A stretch of DNA of 64,000 bases from Chrysopilus asiliformis (lineage: Eukaryota; Arthropoda; Insecta; Diptera; Rhagionidae): contig OZ035961.1 of NCBI GenBank assembly GCA_964034945.1, positions 12,417,501-12,481,500 of the forward strand, given 5' to 3'. Under the pieces are notes generated by a model. That model saw nothing but the letters and a program-made list of their open reading frames with translations. It had not been told where the DNA came from and did no database searches. Made by a program: the position numbers and the translations under genes. Shown one piece after another: positions 1 to 11,179 of the stretch; position 1 is the first letter of the stretch, and each line of letters begins with the position of its first letter.

Positions 1-211
1 TTTACCCACGTATAGGACGCCTTAGGACATTATTTGTCATTGAATGCCATTAGATTCACATCTGCCGATGCGGTGAATGCTGGAAACAATCTTCTGGATG
101 GTAATCTAAAAGTGTTTTTCTGTCGGTGTTGTTGAATTTGTGGTTTCCTGTATAATAAAATTTTAATTTGGGATCAACATTGGCATTCCATGACCACCTC
201 CATGGTGAGAA

Positions 212-1161
212 GTGGGTCTTAGCCTATTGAGAGAAATTGAACCAATGGCTGCCTGTGCAAATTCCCAGCCAGAAAGATTATTTTACTCCTCCTACGCTTC
301 TGCCTCCGGCTGGTGGGGAATTCTTGTTTCTAACGATGAATTCTACATTCTCGAAGGCCATCATCTGTTTATGATGTGTGATCCTAAGCCGCAGAGATTT
401 CGCATTCTTGTCGATATTATGTTTTAGGATTGATACGCATATAAGAGTATTCAAATTATTCCACTTCATCCTCAGTTGCGTATTATTTCCGACCGCCTCA
501 ACATTGAATATTCCACCCCCGAAACAATATCCCTAAATAGAGATACTTTTGGCGCCCTCGATTCTAACGTCTTTATCATAAAGTCACTTTCACAATGTGT
601 TCATTCCGGAGACGGATCGATTTTTCTACACCAGGATGCGGCACAAGTTAACAACTTGATGTGATAATATTATGAAGACTATGGCGGCGGAGGACAAAAC
701 CAATGGATCATAGGAGGTGACATCGAACGGAAGGAAGGAAGGAATATCAGAGACGGAAGAGAATGGTTCTTGGTTAGCATTGATGAAATTGGTCTCAAAA
801 TCCAAGCCTCAACTAGACGTAACTTAAGTTATTGTCTGGTGCCTCTCATGGTATACTGAATCTTAATGAAGCGAACGAGACAAATCATCCATAAGTAGCA
901 ATTAGTGAACTTCCAGTCCGAGGCACTGATGTCAGTGACAGGCATTTCTGCATGTTCGATTGTTTCCTTTAAGGATGAAATGGGAAGAACATCAGCCTTC
1001 CTAACAAGCGGAGCTATCGATTGAGAATATGGAAAATTCAATGAAATTTTCCATACGTTTCGTTGACATAACATGGGCATTCTTCTACGAGACGCCTTGA
1101 AATATTGCCAAGATGGGCTTTTGTCTTTCAAGTATGGTATGCCAAATTGGTCTACCGCCAA
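212..1161. other. coding-like but broken island, unidentified
   Basis: This stretch is less AT-rich than its surroundings and has several medium open stretches. On the + strand, frames are open over 212-427 and 476-664. On the - strand, one frame is open for about 110 codons (1161 down to 829) but has no convincing ATG, and other - strand frames downstream are interrupted by stops. No splice sites, known domain or catalytic motif could be recognised. It could be an eroded transposon or gene fragment, or an unidentified exon cluster running off the left edge of the window. I cannot name a product. Confidence 0.25.
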
Positions 1162-1165
1162 TAAT

Positions 1166-1670
1166 TAAGAAAGCTCTTCCCTATCAAAATTGATCATTAT
1201 TGTTTAGCTTTTATTTCGTTCAGTCACTCCACTTGAGGAAAAATTTTCAATTAAATTCGGTGCTCTGCCAATTTCATCCTAATTTAGTCAATTCATTGTG
1301 AGAAACCATCAATAAAAGGAATATATCTTGACACCGAAGTCTATAAAACACTCATATAGAGAGATGGATCGCATTGTAATCCATCATAAAAAAAAATGTT
1401 CGCACCTACGTTGTTGGGTTTCAAAAGGCATATTGTATTATGTTACATGCCACCATCTTATCATGTTTTCGAAGTATTTTTAGGGTTTGCCTTTATAGAA
1501 TGTGTTTAAAAACTTCGAGTTGAATGAACGGCTGTCCTTTTTGAAATATTGATCAAAGTGAAAAACTGTGGCATTTTTTTTTATATTTGGATATTTTTAA
1601 CATAATTGAATTGGTATTTTATTTTCAAATTGCAATCGTTTCATATTATCTGTTTTTTAAGTATACCTAT
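1166..1670. other. no feature seen
   Basis: AT-rich sequence with short homopolymer runs. No reading frame, repeat or splice signal that I can support. Confidence 0.4.
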
Positions 1671-1676
1671 CAAAAA

Positions 1677-2064
1677 AACATAACAAAAGCTATAATTGCC
1701 AATCTGGCAATCATTGGAGACCCGTATGGTGATATTCGTATCAAAATTCGAACAGTTATATCAAAATTCCAATTTGAAGTCAAACTTTCCAATAAGATTT
1801 TTTAAAATTTATTCCAATCGGATTTTGATGTATGGGATTTTTATGTAGAATCATATCCTAAATAACTTTTGTTCTTGGACTTTTTTGAGAAGATGCACCG
1901 TGCTTGAGATATTCGCAAAAAACGTTTTCGTTCGTATGGGGGGTACCCCCCTAATGGTCCATTTTTGCCCATTAACGAACTTAGCCTCGCATTTTACGAA
2001 AAACGGATCTGCGCAAAATTTCAAGTCTCTAGCTTAATCCGTGCGCCCGCAATCCGCGCCACAG

Positions 2065-2099
<35 letters not shown>

Positions 2100-2281
2100 G
2101 ACAGACAGACAGACAGACGGACAGACAGACAGACAGACGGACGGACATGCAGAAATTAATTATTTTCATCATTCTAAACACACTGGTGTAATTCATTTTT
2201 ATGTGTGATGACGGGATCTTGGCGTTACAAACGGTAAGGCAAAGTTAATATACCCTTTGGTTTCACCATACGGGTATAAAA
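1677..2281 (+). mobile_element. family A dispersed repeat, copy 1 (full size)
   Basis: This is the first of five recognisable copies of a ~600-bp repeat. It opens with AACATAACAAAAGCTATAA and a small hairpin (ATTGCCA-atc-TGGCAAT), followed by CCCGTATGGTGA. It ends with the inverse of that motif, TCACCATACGGG, then TATAAAAAT. Between these lie a conserved GGTACCCCC block, the phrase AAATTTCAAGTCTCTAGCT, an ACAG/ACGG microsatellite and a block ending GGTATATT-like next to the 3' terminus. It has no coding capacity: the apparent peptide rich in TDRQ is the translated microsatellite. The inverted CCCGTATGGTGA ends suggest a non-autonomous, MITE-like DNA element, but the mobilising enzyme is unknown. 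Confidence 0.7.
2061..2148 (+). repeat. ACAG/ACGG tetranucleotide microsatellite in family A
   Basis: Tandem CAGA/CGGA units, imperfect, embedded at the same place in every family A copy. Length differs between copies: about 85 bp here, about 20 bp in the copy at 5.1 kb. This suggests slippage after insertion. Confidence 0.85.
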
Positions 2282-2531
2282 ATATTTTATTTTAAAAAAT
2301 AAGGCTTTTGATACATCCTCAGTTATGAAGCTCTATCGCACTGATCTCAATGATTCTTTTTTGAATCAAGTTTTGCACAAAAACTTAGTTTTGCACAAAA
2401 ATCGAACAGGTGTCTACTATTTATTTTGATACCTCGAATCCAAATAAGTACGCACCAATGGTAGTAGATGTCATTGCGTAAAATAAATTCCTCTCCACTC
2501 AAATAGTAGATCACTGAGTACTCAATAGCTA

Positions 2532-2770
2532 AAGAGCCTGTATACTAGAGAAATTAATCGGTCATTTAAAATCGAGCGCGAAAATTTTCAGAATTCTTAC
2601 AAATTGTTTTCAAAATGTTTTCGGTTACGAAAAAATTAGGGTGCGGGGTTCAATCTTCGGGAAATTCGTCAAGGTCCTGTAAGGATAACGCGAATATCCT
2701 TTCACCAATTTTTTTCTCAGTATTTTTATAATTAGAGGATTTTTGAGGTCTCTAATTTTGAACGTTATAA
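2532..2770 (+). repeat. family B dispersed repeat, copy 1
   Basis: The order of short conserved phrases (GAGCSYGTATAC, GAGCGCRAAAATTT, GGTTCAATCTTCGGGAAATT, AAGGTCCTGTAAGGAT, then TTTTTGAGGTC) is repeated on the opposite strand near 57.3-57.5 kb. The AAGGTCCTGTAAGGATAA core recurs inverted at 38.8 kb. No coding sequence or clear termini were seen. It is probably a fragment of an old transposon. Confidence 0.55.
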
Positions 2771-2774
2771 CAAA

Positions 2775-5100
2775 ATTATGAAATTATTATCCGCTGGACA
2801 TTTGAAGATACAGCTTGTTTCTCCAAAGTTGCTGACATTTCTCCGTATTTTTAAAACGTATACAAAATATCTTTAATTTGGGCAAAGACGGCTCCATATT
2901 TTAGTTAGCGTTTAAAAAATTGTTTGAAGAAAAAAATTGCTTTTAATGAGTTTGCCCTATACTTTTTCGGGTAAAAAATTTGTTAACCGAACTAGCAGTT
3001 CTCCTACTTCCTATAAATGCTAAGCTATTTCAAAAATCATATTGGTCAGTTTACTTTTAGGCGTTTTAGAAAAAATTGCCAACTTTTAGGCGTTTCAAAA
3101 AAAAAAACTATACTTTCCCCTAGACATAAAATAAGCAGCTTATACTAAAACAAAATTTAGTATTCATATAAAATTTATGTGCATTTTGAAACTTATTTAA
3201 TACATGAAAATCTTTCAAGTTCCTCTCTATCTAACGTTGAAAATGAAATCAATCAGTTGTGTTTTTTTTTTGTATGTGTATTGTGCAAGAGGATAACAAA
3301 TCCCAAAATTCAACTAGAAAATGGTCACGTTTGGGTCGCCGAAGCTTATCTAATATTCATATATGTTCTTGATACAAAATTTGATTTATGAATTGGTCCA
3401 GGACAACCACTCTTAAGACTAAAATCATACAACCTAACACTCATGGCTAAACAAAACATCGGCCTTTGTTAGATTTATGATCGAAAATTGTTTCTTGACT
3501 TTACGCCATATGATGACGAACTCAACGTTCTCATTACGAATACTAAATAGAATTTCAATATCTTATGTAAGTAACATGACGGCATTTTGGGAAATTTTAG
3601 ATTATTCCTGGGGTAGCTCAATTTTAAGTAAATCCCATCTTCAATATTTAATCATAAGTCCATAAACCTAATGGCCTTCTAGGAATTTGAGCGAAAATTT
3701 TGAAAATCACTTCCAGACAATGATGATAGAGAGTATTTCTTCCCAAAAACATTTATTTCCTCGCAAACATTTATGGTAACTTAGAAAATCAAGCCCAAAG
3801 GAAAAAGGGTTTTACTAAAATGCACTGTCAGCGTTAGGTATTCACAGTCCACAAATACGGGGTGTTTTATAGAAAAAAAAATGCCGACAGAAAAACAGGA
3901 AAAACTCTGATATTTCCTTGTAGTTTTCCCTTGACTTTTTGAAAAATCTCGAAATATGCAAATGTGATGCACAAGTCTTTCTATTAAACCAATTTTTCTA
4001 ACTTTCCCTTTACCGAATAATACAAAAATAACTGTACGTATTGTTTTTTTTAGTATATATGATCTCCCTGAAATTCTTTGCCGTCGCTATACTGAAGTTT
4101 GTGGAAACGTTTTTGCTATACACATTTTCCATTTAGATTTTATTTTTCAGGACTAATATGTGAAAAACATTCCCAACTGTCTCACAGGGATCGCATGACT
4201 TGAACGGAGTCGAGGAGGTGATGCAACGTGTTATCTGAACTTTAACATCAATTTCAGAAAGTTTTTATTTTTTTCTGTTTCTCCCTTTTCACCAAGAAAA
4301 CATTATGAGGATCATTATTTCAGAAATTGGGATACAGAGACGCAGAACTCATAAGTTTTGGGAATTTTGTTTTATTATGGCGAGACCCATATGCAAAATG
4401 TGTTTTTGCGTTTTAGCAATTTTCAGGATAATTGCTCGCAAGAAAGTTTCTTTGCTCAAATAATTTGTAAAGTTTATAATTTTTGATACATTAGGTATAC
4501 AACATTATGTTATCTAGTAAATATATTTTGTATGTTTTAGGTACGAACCTCTTTAGCTAACATATTTCACTGAGAAACCTTATAACTACATTTGAGAGAA
4601 TATCTACGTGATTAAAAAAATACTTATTCCATCAAACTGCGCTATTCGTGGTTTAAAAACTAATTTTTTTTAAATAAAACTGTCTGAATTTTGATTTAGT
4701 TTCATAAATTGAATTTTGTAGAACATATCAAGTGCATGTTGGCATGCAATATGTTAATTTTAAGCAATCTTTAAAAATACCAATAAAGAAAAATGCGTTG
4801 TAGGCAAAATCTTTTGCGATAATGCGCCTTTTGTAGAAACTTCCTGAAAAAATAAGCCGCAGGCAAAAAAAAATTTACTATAGGGCAATCTACACTCGAA
4901 ATAAAGTACGTTTTGCATATTTAAACATCATGTTTTATAGCGTTTGAAAAATTATCGTTTGAAAAATTATTAATAAAAATTGTCACACTAATTTAGAACA
5001 AATTTAGTTTCCAGTACTCCAGGGAAGCATGCCAGAATCATGCAATGGACTGTTTTTATTTTAATAGTTCAAAAATTAAGAAACAAAAGATAATAAATTT
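2775..5100. other. no gene seen
   Basis: AT-rich sequence. Reading frames are at most about 70 codons and unconvincing. I see no repeat that recurs elsewhere in the window. Confidence 0.4.
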
Positions 5101-5108
5101 AAAATATA

Positions 5109-5659
5109 AACATAACAAAAGCTATAATTGCCAATCTGGCAATTATAGAAAACCCGTATGGTGATATGGCATTGTTCGAAGTTTAATTGAACAGCAAACA
5201 GTTGTGTCAAAATTCTACTTTGAATTCAAACTTTTCAAAAAGATTTTTTAAAATTTATTCCAATCGGATTTTGATGTATGGGAGTTTTATGTAGAATCAT
5301 ATACTAAATAACTTTTGTTCTGGTTATTTTTGGATAAGATGCATCGTTTTTGAGACATTCGAAAAAACGTTTTCGTTCATGTGGGGGGTACCCCTCTAAT
5401 GGTCCATTTTTACCCATTAACGAACTTAGCCTTGCATTTTACGAAAAACGAATCTGCGTAAAGTTTCGAGTCTCTAGCTCAATCCGTACGCCCGCAATCG
5501 GCGCCATAGACGGACGGACGGACAGACATGCAAAATTCAATTTTTTTATCATTCTAAACACACTGGTGTAATTCATTCTTGTGTGTGATGACGGGATCGT
5601 GGCGTTACAAACGGTAAGGCAAATTTAATATACACTTTGGTTTCACCATACGGGTATAA
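5109..5659 (+). mobile_element. family A dispersed repeat, copy 2
   Basis: Same order of blocks as the copy at 1.7 kb. Here the 5' hairpin is perfect: CTATAATTGCCA pairs with TGGCAATTATAG across a 3-nt loop. The microsatellite is reduced to a few units. The end TTTCACCATACGGGTATAA is conserved. Confidence 0.7.
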
Positions 5660-5664
5660 CATTA

Positions 5665-7830
5665 GAAAAGCTACAATTACCAGATAACAATCGTCAAATA
5701 CTCTATATGAGAGCAGAAAAAAAAATTATGAAAAAATCGATTTGAAATAAAAGCAACATTTTGTCGAGAATTGTTATAATATCTGATCCTTACTTACCGA
5801 CAAAACCCATTAAGATTAATTGCTAATATCCTAATTCATCGAATATTTTGCCAAATAATTATTAGAAATTTTTTGATTTATTGGTGATAGGTAAATTCAA
5901 TACAAGTTTCGCTATTAATCAATTTTATCCCAAAAGCCAATAATTCAATATCATACTTGATTTTTCTCTCACATTAACACGATTCTGCGATAGCTGAAAT
6001 ATGCCAAAAATCCTTCACTAGATCAACCCTAACTATCCTCCCTGGATCCTTGCTCCAATCAAACTGGAATAAAATTCGATTGCTGTTGTGTACAACAAAT
6101 CATGCTTTATCGTCGAAAAATTCATCCACAAGGAACACGCATATGGAATATTTTCTGTAATACGATTCCTGACTTCAATGTTATTACCATCCATTCAGCA
6201 TAACTTATAGTTATTCCAGACAACATAACCAATATTTTTCACCAAAAGCCATAAAGTTTTCGTCGACATCAAACACAAGGAATCGAATTTAGTGCATGGA
6301 AAAAAATTCGAAATCCTGGGGAATGCTAGGGAATCTATTTACGAACATGAACTGAACGAACAAAATACGGATTTCGTTTTGGATTCATCGTAAATATAAA
6401 TTAAAACCATCGCTGGCATTAACGGAGCGTATTAATCACTAATTTATCTTCGTTTCGTAATGATATTGATTCTTCATTCTTTTGAAACCGAATGTATTGA
6501 ACCAGCTTCGAATTTTCCTTTTTTCTTCTTCTACTACTTTTTTTCGAAATAATCACAGATGAGAACCAATAAAGAAGAAGAATTTCGTGATTCTTTGATT
6601 CACGGAAATCGGTTTCCTTTTTATTCAGGCTCTCAACACCCGAATATCCATTTGTTTCAATAGAATTTATGTGTGATCAACAAAAAGCATGTGGACCATC
6701 ACCTAACGAATTTTTCCAACGTTCTACTAGGAGAAAAAGAATCCAAAATAAACATCCCCATCCACGATTTCCTTTGGATTCGTTCGGGTCCTTTTTTTTT
6801 ACTAAATCGTTACCACCCTAAACTTGTGTAATCTTCTCAACCAATCTATCCCCAACCTTACCTGACCTCTGCTGTTCCTTGCCGGGGATGTCTCGAATCG
6901 AATACTAAAAGATATTTCTATATGGATTTACCATCATCGCCTCGCCAGTGATGATGATGATGATCATAAAATTAGTGTTTGGTTCACGATATGATTACAT
7001 AGTGATGCTGGATGGGTTCTTGGTGGCAAATATGTAGCTATGCTTCGGAACTATTCAACCAAAACAATTTCCAAAGGATAGATACGTACCATTGCTAATG
7101 AGTTCCACGGACCATTTTTTTTATATCCATTTCGATCTATTTCTGAAGATTGTGATAGAAGAATCATAGATGATTTTGTATACCATGGTAACGTTTTTCC
7201 TTAACTTTCTCGATTTACTTTTGTCCCGACACCACCTGTTTTTGATTGTTTGCTTTAAGAGTTTTCCACCGTCAATGTTTCATTTTGCATTAAGTCAATC
7301 GGGTCCAAGTCAATCAATTTCTTAAGTATTGTAGTGAATAGAAAGTGATATCAGATTTCTTGTACCTACCTACTTGGATGTCTGAATTAAAGGATCTGAT
7401 CCTTAAGTCTATTTGAGAAAATTGAGGAAGGCGATTCGTAAAAAGGGAGGATTTTCTGAATTAAAGACTTCTTACTTCTCGAACAATTAATACCCAACCT
7501 TCTTTCTCCTCCAATTACCCAATCTTCTTTCTCCTCCACACCAGCGTTAGAGAAAATTAAATCCGTTTGAATACAACAAATTTTTTTTTGGGTTACTCCA
7601 GGATTTTTCAGGATTTTTTGGGTTTTTTCCGTGTACTGGTCTAGATTGCTTTATGCTGTTGATAGATTGCTACGAAACTTTACAAATTTTCCAATTCATC
7701 CCTGATTCGTAATCGATATAACATTGTAGGTATTTTTTGCATAGAATACAACATTTATAAGGTGTTTGATGTCTTCAGTTGTGCAACAGTCGAAATCAGG
7801 TCTTGGTATCCTCAAATTACAATTGGGTGA
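5665..7830. other. no gene seen; short GAT microsatellite
   Basis: No supported gene. A short GAT/ATG trinucleotide run lies at about 6,948-6,966. The rest is AT-rich single-copy-looking sequence. Confidence 0.4.
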
Positions 7831-7833
7831 TGT

Positions 7834-8421
7834 TTTTATACCCGTATGTATGAAACTAAAGGGTATATTAATATATTAAATTTGCCTTACCGTTTGTAAC
7901 GCCAAGATCCCGTCATCACACAAAAAAATGAATTACACCAGTGTGTTTAGAATGATAAAAAAAAGTTGAATTTTGCATGTCCGTCCGTCTGTCCGTCTGT
8001 CTGTCTGTCCGTCTGTCTGTCTGTCTGTCTGTGGCGCGGATTGCGGGCGCACGGATTGAGCTAGAGACTTGAAATTTTGCACAGATCTGTTTTTCGTAAA
8101 ATGTGAGGCTAAGTTCGTTAATGGGCAAAAATGGACCATTAGGGGGGGGGGGGTACCCCCCATACGAACGAAAACGATTTTTGTGAATATCTCAAAAACG
8201 GTGCATCTTATCAAAAAAGTCCAAGAACAAAAGTTATTTAGGATATGATTCTACATAAAACTCCCATACATGAAAATCCGATTAGAATAAATTTTAAAAA
8301 ATCTTATTGGAAAATTTGACTTCAAAGTGGAATTTTGATACAACTGTTCGCTGTTCACTTAAATCACCATACGGGTTTTCAATAATTGCCAGATTGGCAA
8401 TTATAGCTTTTGTTATGTTTT
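7834..8421 (-). mobile_element. family A dispersed repeat, copy 3
   Basis: Reverse orientation. On the + strand it reads TATACCCGTATG at the left and ends with the ATTGCCA hairpin and CTTTTGTTATGTTTT at the right. The microsatellite appears as CTGT/CCGT at about 7,978-8,032. A 13-nt G run precedes the TACCCCCC block at about 8,142-8,160, longer than in other copies. Confidence 0.7.
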
Positions 8422-8424
8422 CTT

Positions 8425-10765
8425 CGCCAACTCCGCACTTACATTTTACAGGAGTCGTAAAACCTTATATTCCAACATTTGTAAAGTTTTACTGGCCCTC
8501 AAGAACCGACAACATCACTCATGTTAAAGTTAACTTGCAATTATTTTAAATTGACAGCCACAAAGCTACTCTGCCGGTGTCAACCCAAAAAAAAGGAAAA
8601 TTCGGTAATGGGTATAACCGGGAAATCCTCTAAATTTATCTCAGCTTTCAATTGATTTTCCGGACTGTAATTCACAAAGTAAAACCAACTTTTAAAAGCA
8701 ACTCCATTTAAATCCCATTTACCACCAAAAACCTCATTACTTTCCACCCAACCAAATAATTATTATTTTTTAATTTGACAAAATAAATTCCTTGGGCATC
8801 TGTTTTCTGAGTAAATTTTCCTAATGTTCCTTGATATTGAAGCCTATAATCGTCATTAGTGGGAGGTGTAAGAAAAGAATAAGAAAATGGGAAATTGAAC
8901 ATTTCCAGGTTAGTAAAAGGTAAATTTATAGGTCTATTCTTTATTTAATTGCACATTTCCTTAAATTTTATTTGATTGGATCCTTAGATTTTTTATGTTT
9001 ATTTCTTGCCGTCTTTTTTGTGTGTTTCTCTGGTTTGTCTATGGCTCTAAACGAGGTGTACTGAAAACAAGAAATGAAATCCAATACACGAGCGTTACGC
9101 AGATTTTATGACAATGTCTCCAGAGTAATAAACTTTCTTTCTTTCCGGATATTTGGATTTTCCAATTTTTTTCTGCATTTCCCCCTGTTTAATGTTACCA
9201 TGCCATAATTTCATGGCGAAATGAAATGAAATGAAACGAAATCTCGTGCTGTGTATTTTTTCGCAATAGCTTTAAACTTTCACTTCTTTCAAATCTAATA
9301 AAGTTTCGTTTCCCGTTTTACCGCCACAGGAAAATTGAAGGGAAAAATGAAAACGAAGGAGGCAAAGCCTCTATATTTTCTTTTTGAAAAGTAAGTTATG
9401 CCCCCGATGGAAGTAGATTTACAAGCCATTTGTGCGGATCGATATGTAAAATCGAGTAATATATCAAAGAGTCTTATGCGGGTGAAAGAACCAAACCACC
9501 ATCCGCCCATTTCACAGATTTTCCGTCACAGTATCCAGTTTCGCTTTTCTCTTAAAAACCAAAAAGAAATACTTCTGTAAGGTGTTTTTTTGTTATTTTG
9601 TGTGCGGAAAACTTCTTTCTACTGTGGTTTTTATACGCGTCTTACGATTTTTTTTCTCAGAAGCTTTTCACTCCGCTTTGAAATGGGTTTGAGGTCACAT
9701 CGGGTGATGGGAAGATATGGCCTAGGGCTGCCTAGTCCGCAATTTATCGCCGTGGAGGGCGTTAAAGATAAGGGAGACTTACGGCTGACAAGTTTAGTGT
9801 GGCGATAACTAAAATAATTGGTTCAGGATCTAGAAAATGCCAGCAGGGATCTCAATTCAACTTGCCACCAACAAACCTAAATCTCAAATCAAACACAAAT
9901 CGAACGAATTGTTTCCATAAAACTCTTATCGCAGATATTTACCAAATTTACTACATCAAAGGACATACAAGAATGGCAAATAACTTGTAATTGCATGAGA
10001 ATTTTGATCGTAAAGTTTTGTTAGCATAGCAATAAGAACTTGTAATTAGTATATTGCCTAATCAGTTGTTCGCTCTTCCACATTTTTTCAACTTATTTAT
10101 TTATTTTTATTTTTATTTTGTTTTTTTTTCTTTTTTTTTTTTTTGAGGGAAAAAAAATTTCCCTAATTTTAACGCTGATTAAGAAGAAATAAATTCAAAA
10201 TGCTCGCAATAATTCAGGAGAAAACCAAATGAATTTTTTCCATATACACAACTGGAAGAAATAATAAAGTTATGTAAAACTAAAACTTTCAAGTGTTACG
10301 TGGTTCGATACGACAAACCATTTTCAATAAATGTATCTACACGGAATAAATCCTCATATGAAACGCTCCTATAAAATATGGGAAAGCGATTATAGGACTC
10401 TTTACACCATTTTGTAGCAAAGGCGTCCATAAACATTGGAACTAAGAGAAGAATGGTCATATTCCACCAACAGTAGCACTCGTTCCTAGTTTTTACTGGA
10501 GATAGTCCTATATACTGAGGGGAATTAATGCTATATTATAAAATGGAATCGGTCCCATTGTTTTTAGAAGTGATTCCAGATTTATGCCACGAAATTAAGA
10601 AAACCACATTTCGTCGGTTATGTTAAAGTTCAATTTCGTAAAAAAACCAACTAGAATTTACACGTAAATTACAGGCAGACAAAAAGCCAAAAGAGTCGCC
10701 ATTAAGGGTTTTTTTTTGCATGAAACTTGCTTTAGTCCTGCTAAAGAACCATGCAGGATTCGACG
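8425..10765. other. no confident gene; small open frames only
   Basis: A - strand frame of 64 codons (8,902-8,708) and several small frames at 9.3-10.0 kb are not supported by homology. A 60-bp segment at about 9,331-9,390 sits between an acceptor-like CGCCACAG and a donor-like GTAAGT and is open in one frame. It could be a micro-exon but could also be chance. Confidence 0.3.
9211..9243 (+). repeat. short GAAAT pentanucleotide repeat
   Basis: Five to six near-perfect GAAAT units (GAAATGAAATGAAATGAAAC). Confidence 0.75.
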
Positions 10766-10769
10766 CATT

Positions 10770-11175
10770 TTATGTCCCCGGGCTAACTTTTGAACCAGTT
10801 GGGGTTTCACTTTCGTTGTACCTGCATCAAGAAGTAAATTTGCTTTAGTTTCATTGACACAAGCTCTTTTTTGGCGGGGAACTGCAGGGGGATGGTCAGC
10901 CGCCATCTTAGACGACATGATTTTTCCATCCAGCTTTCGACGTTTTTTAGGCCCCCTGGCTAAGTTTTGAACCAGTTGGAGTGTTTTGGGGGGCATAAAA
11001 ATCGTCGAAAATTGCATGAAAAAATCATTGCGTCTAAGATGGCAGCTGACCATCCTCCTGCAATTCCCCGCGAAAAAAGAGCTTGTGTCAATGAAACTAG
11101 AGCACATTATCTTACCAACGCAGGTACAACGAATGTGAAACCCAAAAGTTAGTCAAGGGGCATTTTCGTGCAACA
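10770..11175. mobile_element. ~400-bp fold-back element
   Basis: The two halves are imperfect inverted repeats centred near 10,973. For example TGACACAAGC at 10,855-10,864 pairs with GCTTGTGTCA at 11,081-11,090. The blocks around TTTAGTTTCATTGACAC, GGGGATGGTCAGC and GTTGTACCTGC are likewise mirrored. A phrase containing CTAA(C/G)TTTTGAACCAGTTGG also occurs twice in direct orientation. It is a MITE-like palindrome. The 149-codon - strand frame across it is a by-product of the palindrome. Confidence 0.6.
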
Positions 11176-11179
11176 CGTT

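Noticed and set aside
1965..2159. Open frames rich in TDRQ/TDGR in family A copies (also at 7.9, 16.8 and 32.0 kb)
   Set aside because: They are translations of the ACAG/ACGG microsatellite. Phase and length vary between copies, as expected for non-coding repeats.
10658..11107. 149-codon minus frame as a gene
   Set aside because: It runs along a ~400-bp palindrome, and its repetitive peptide simply mirrors the fold-back element.
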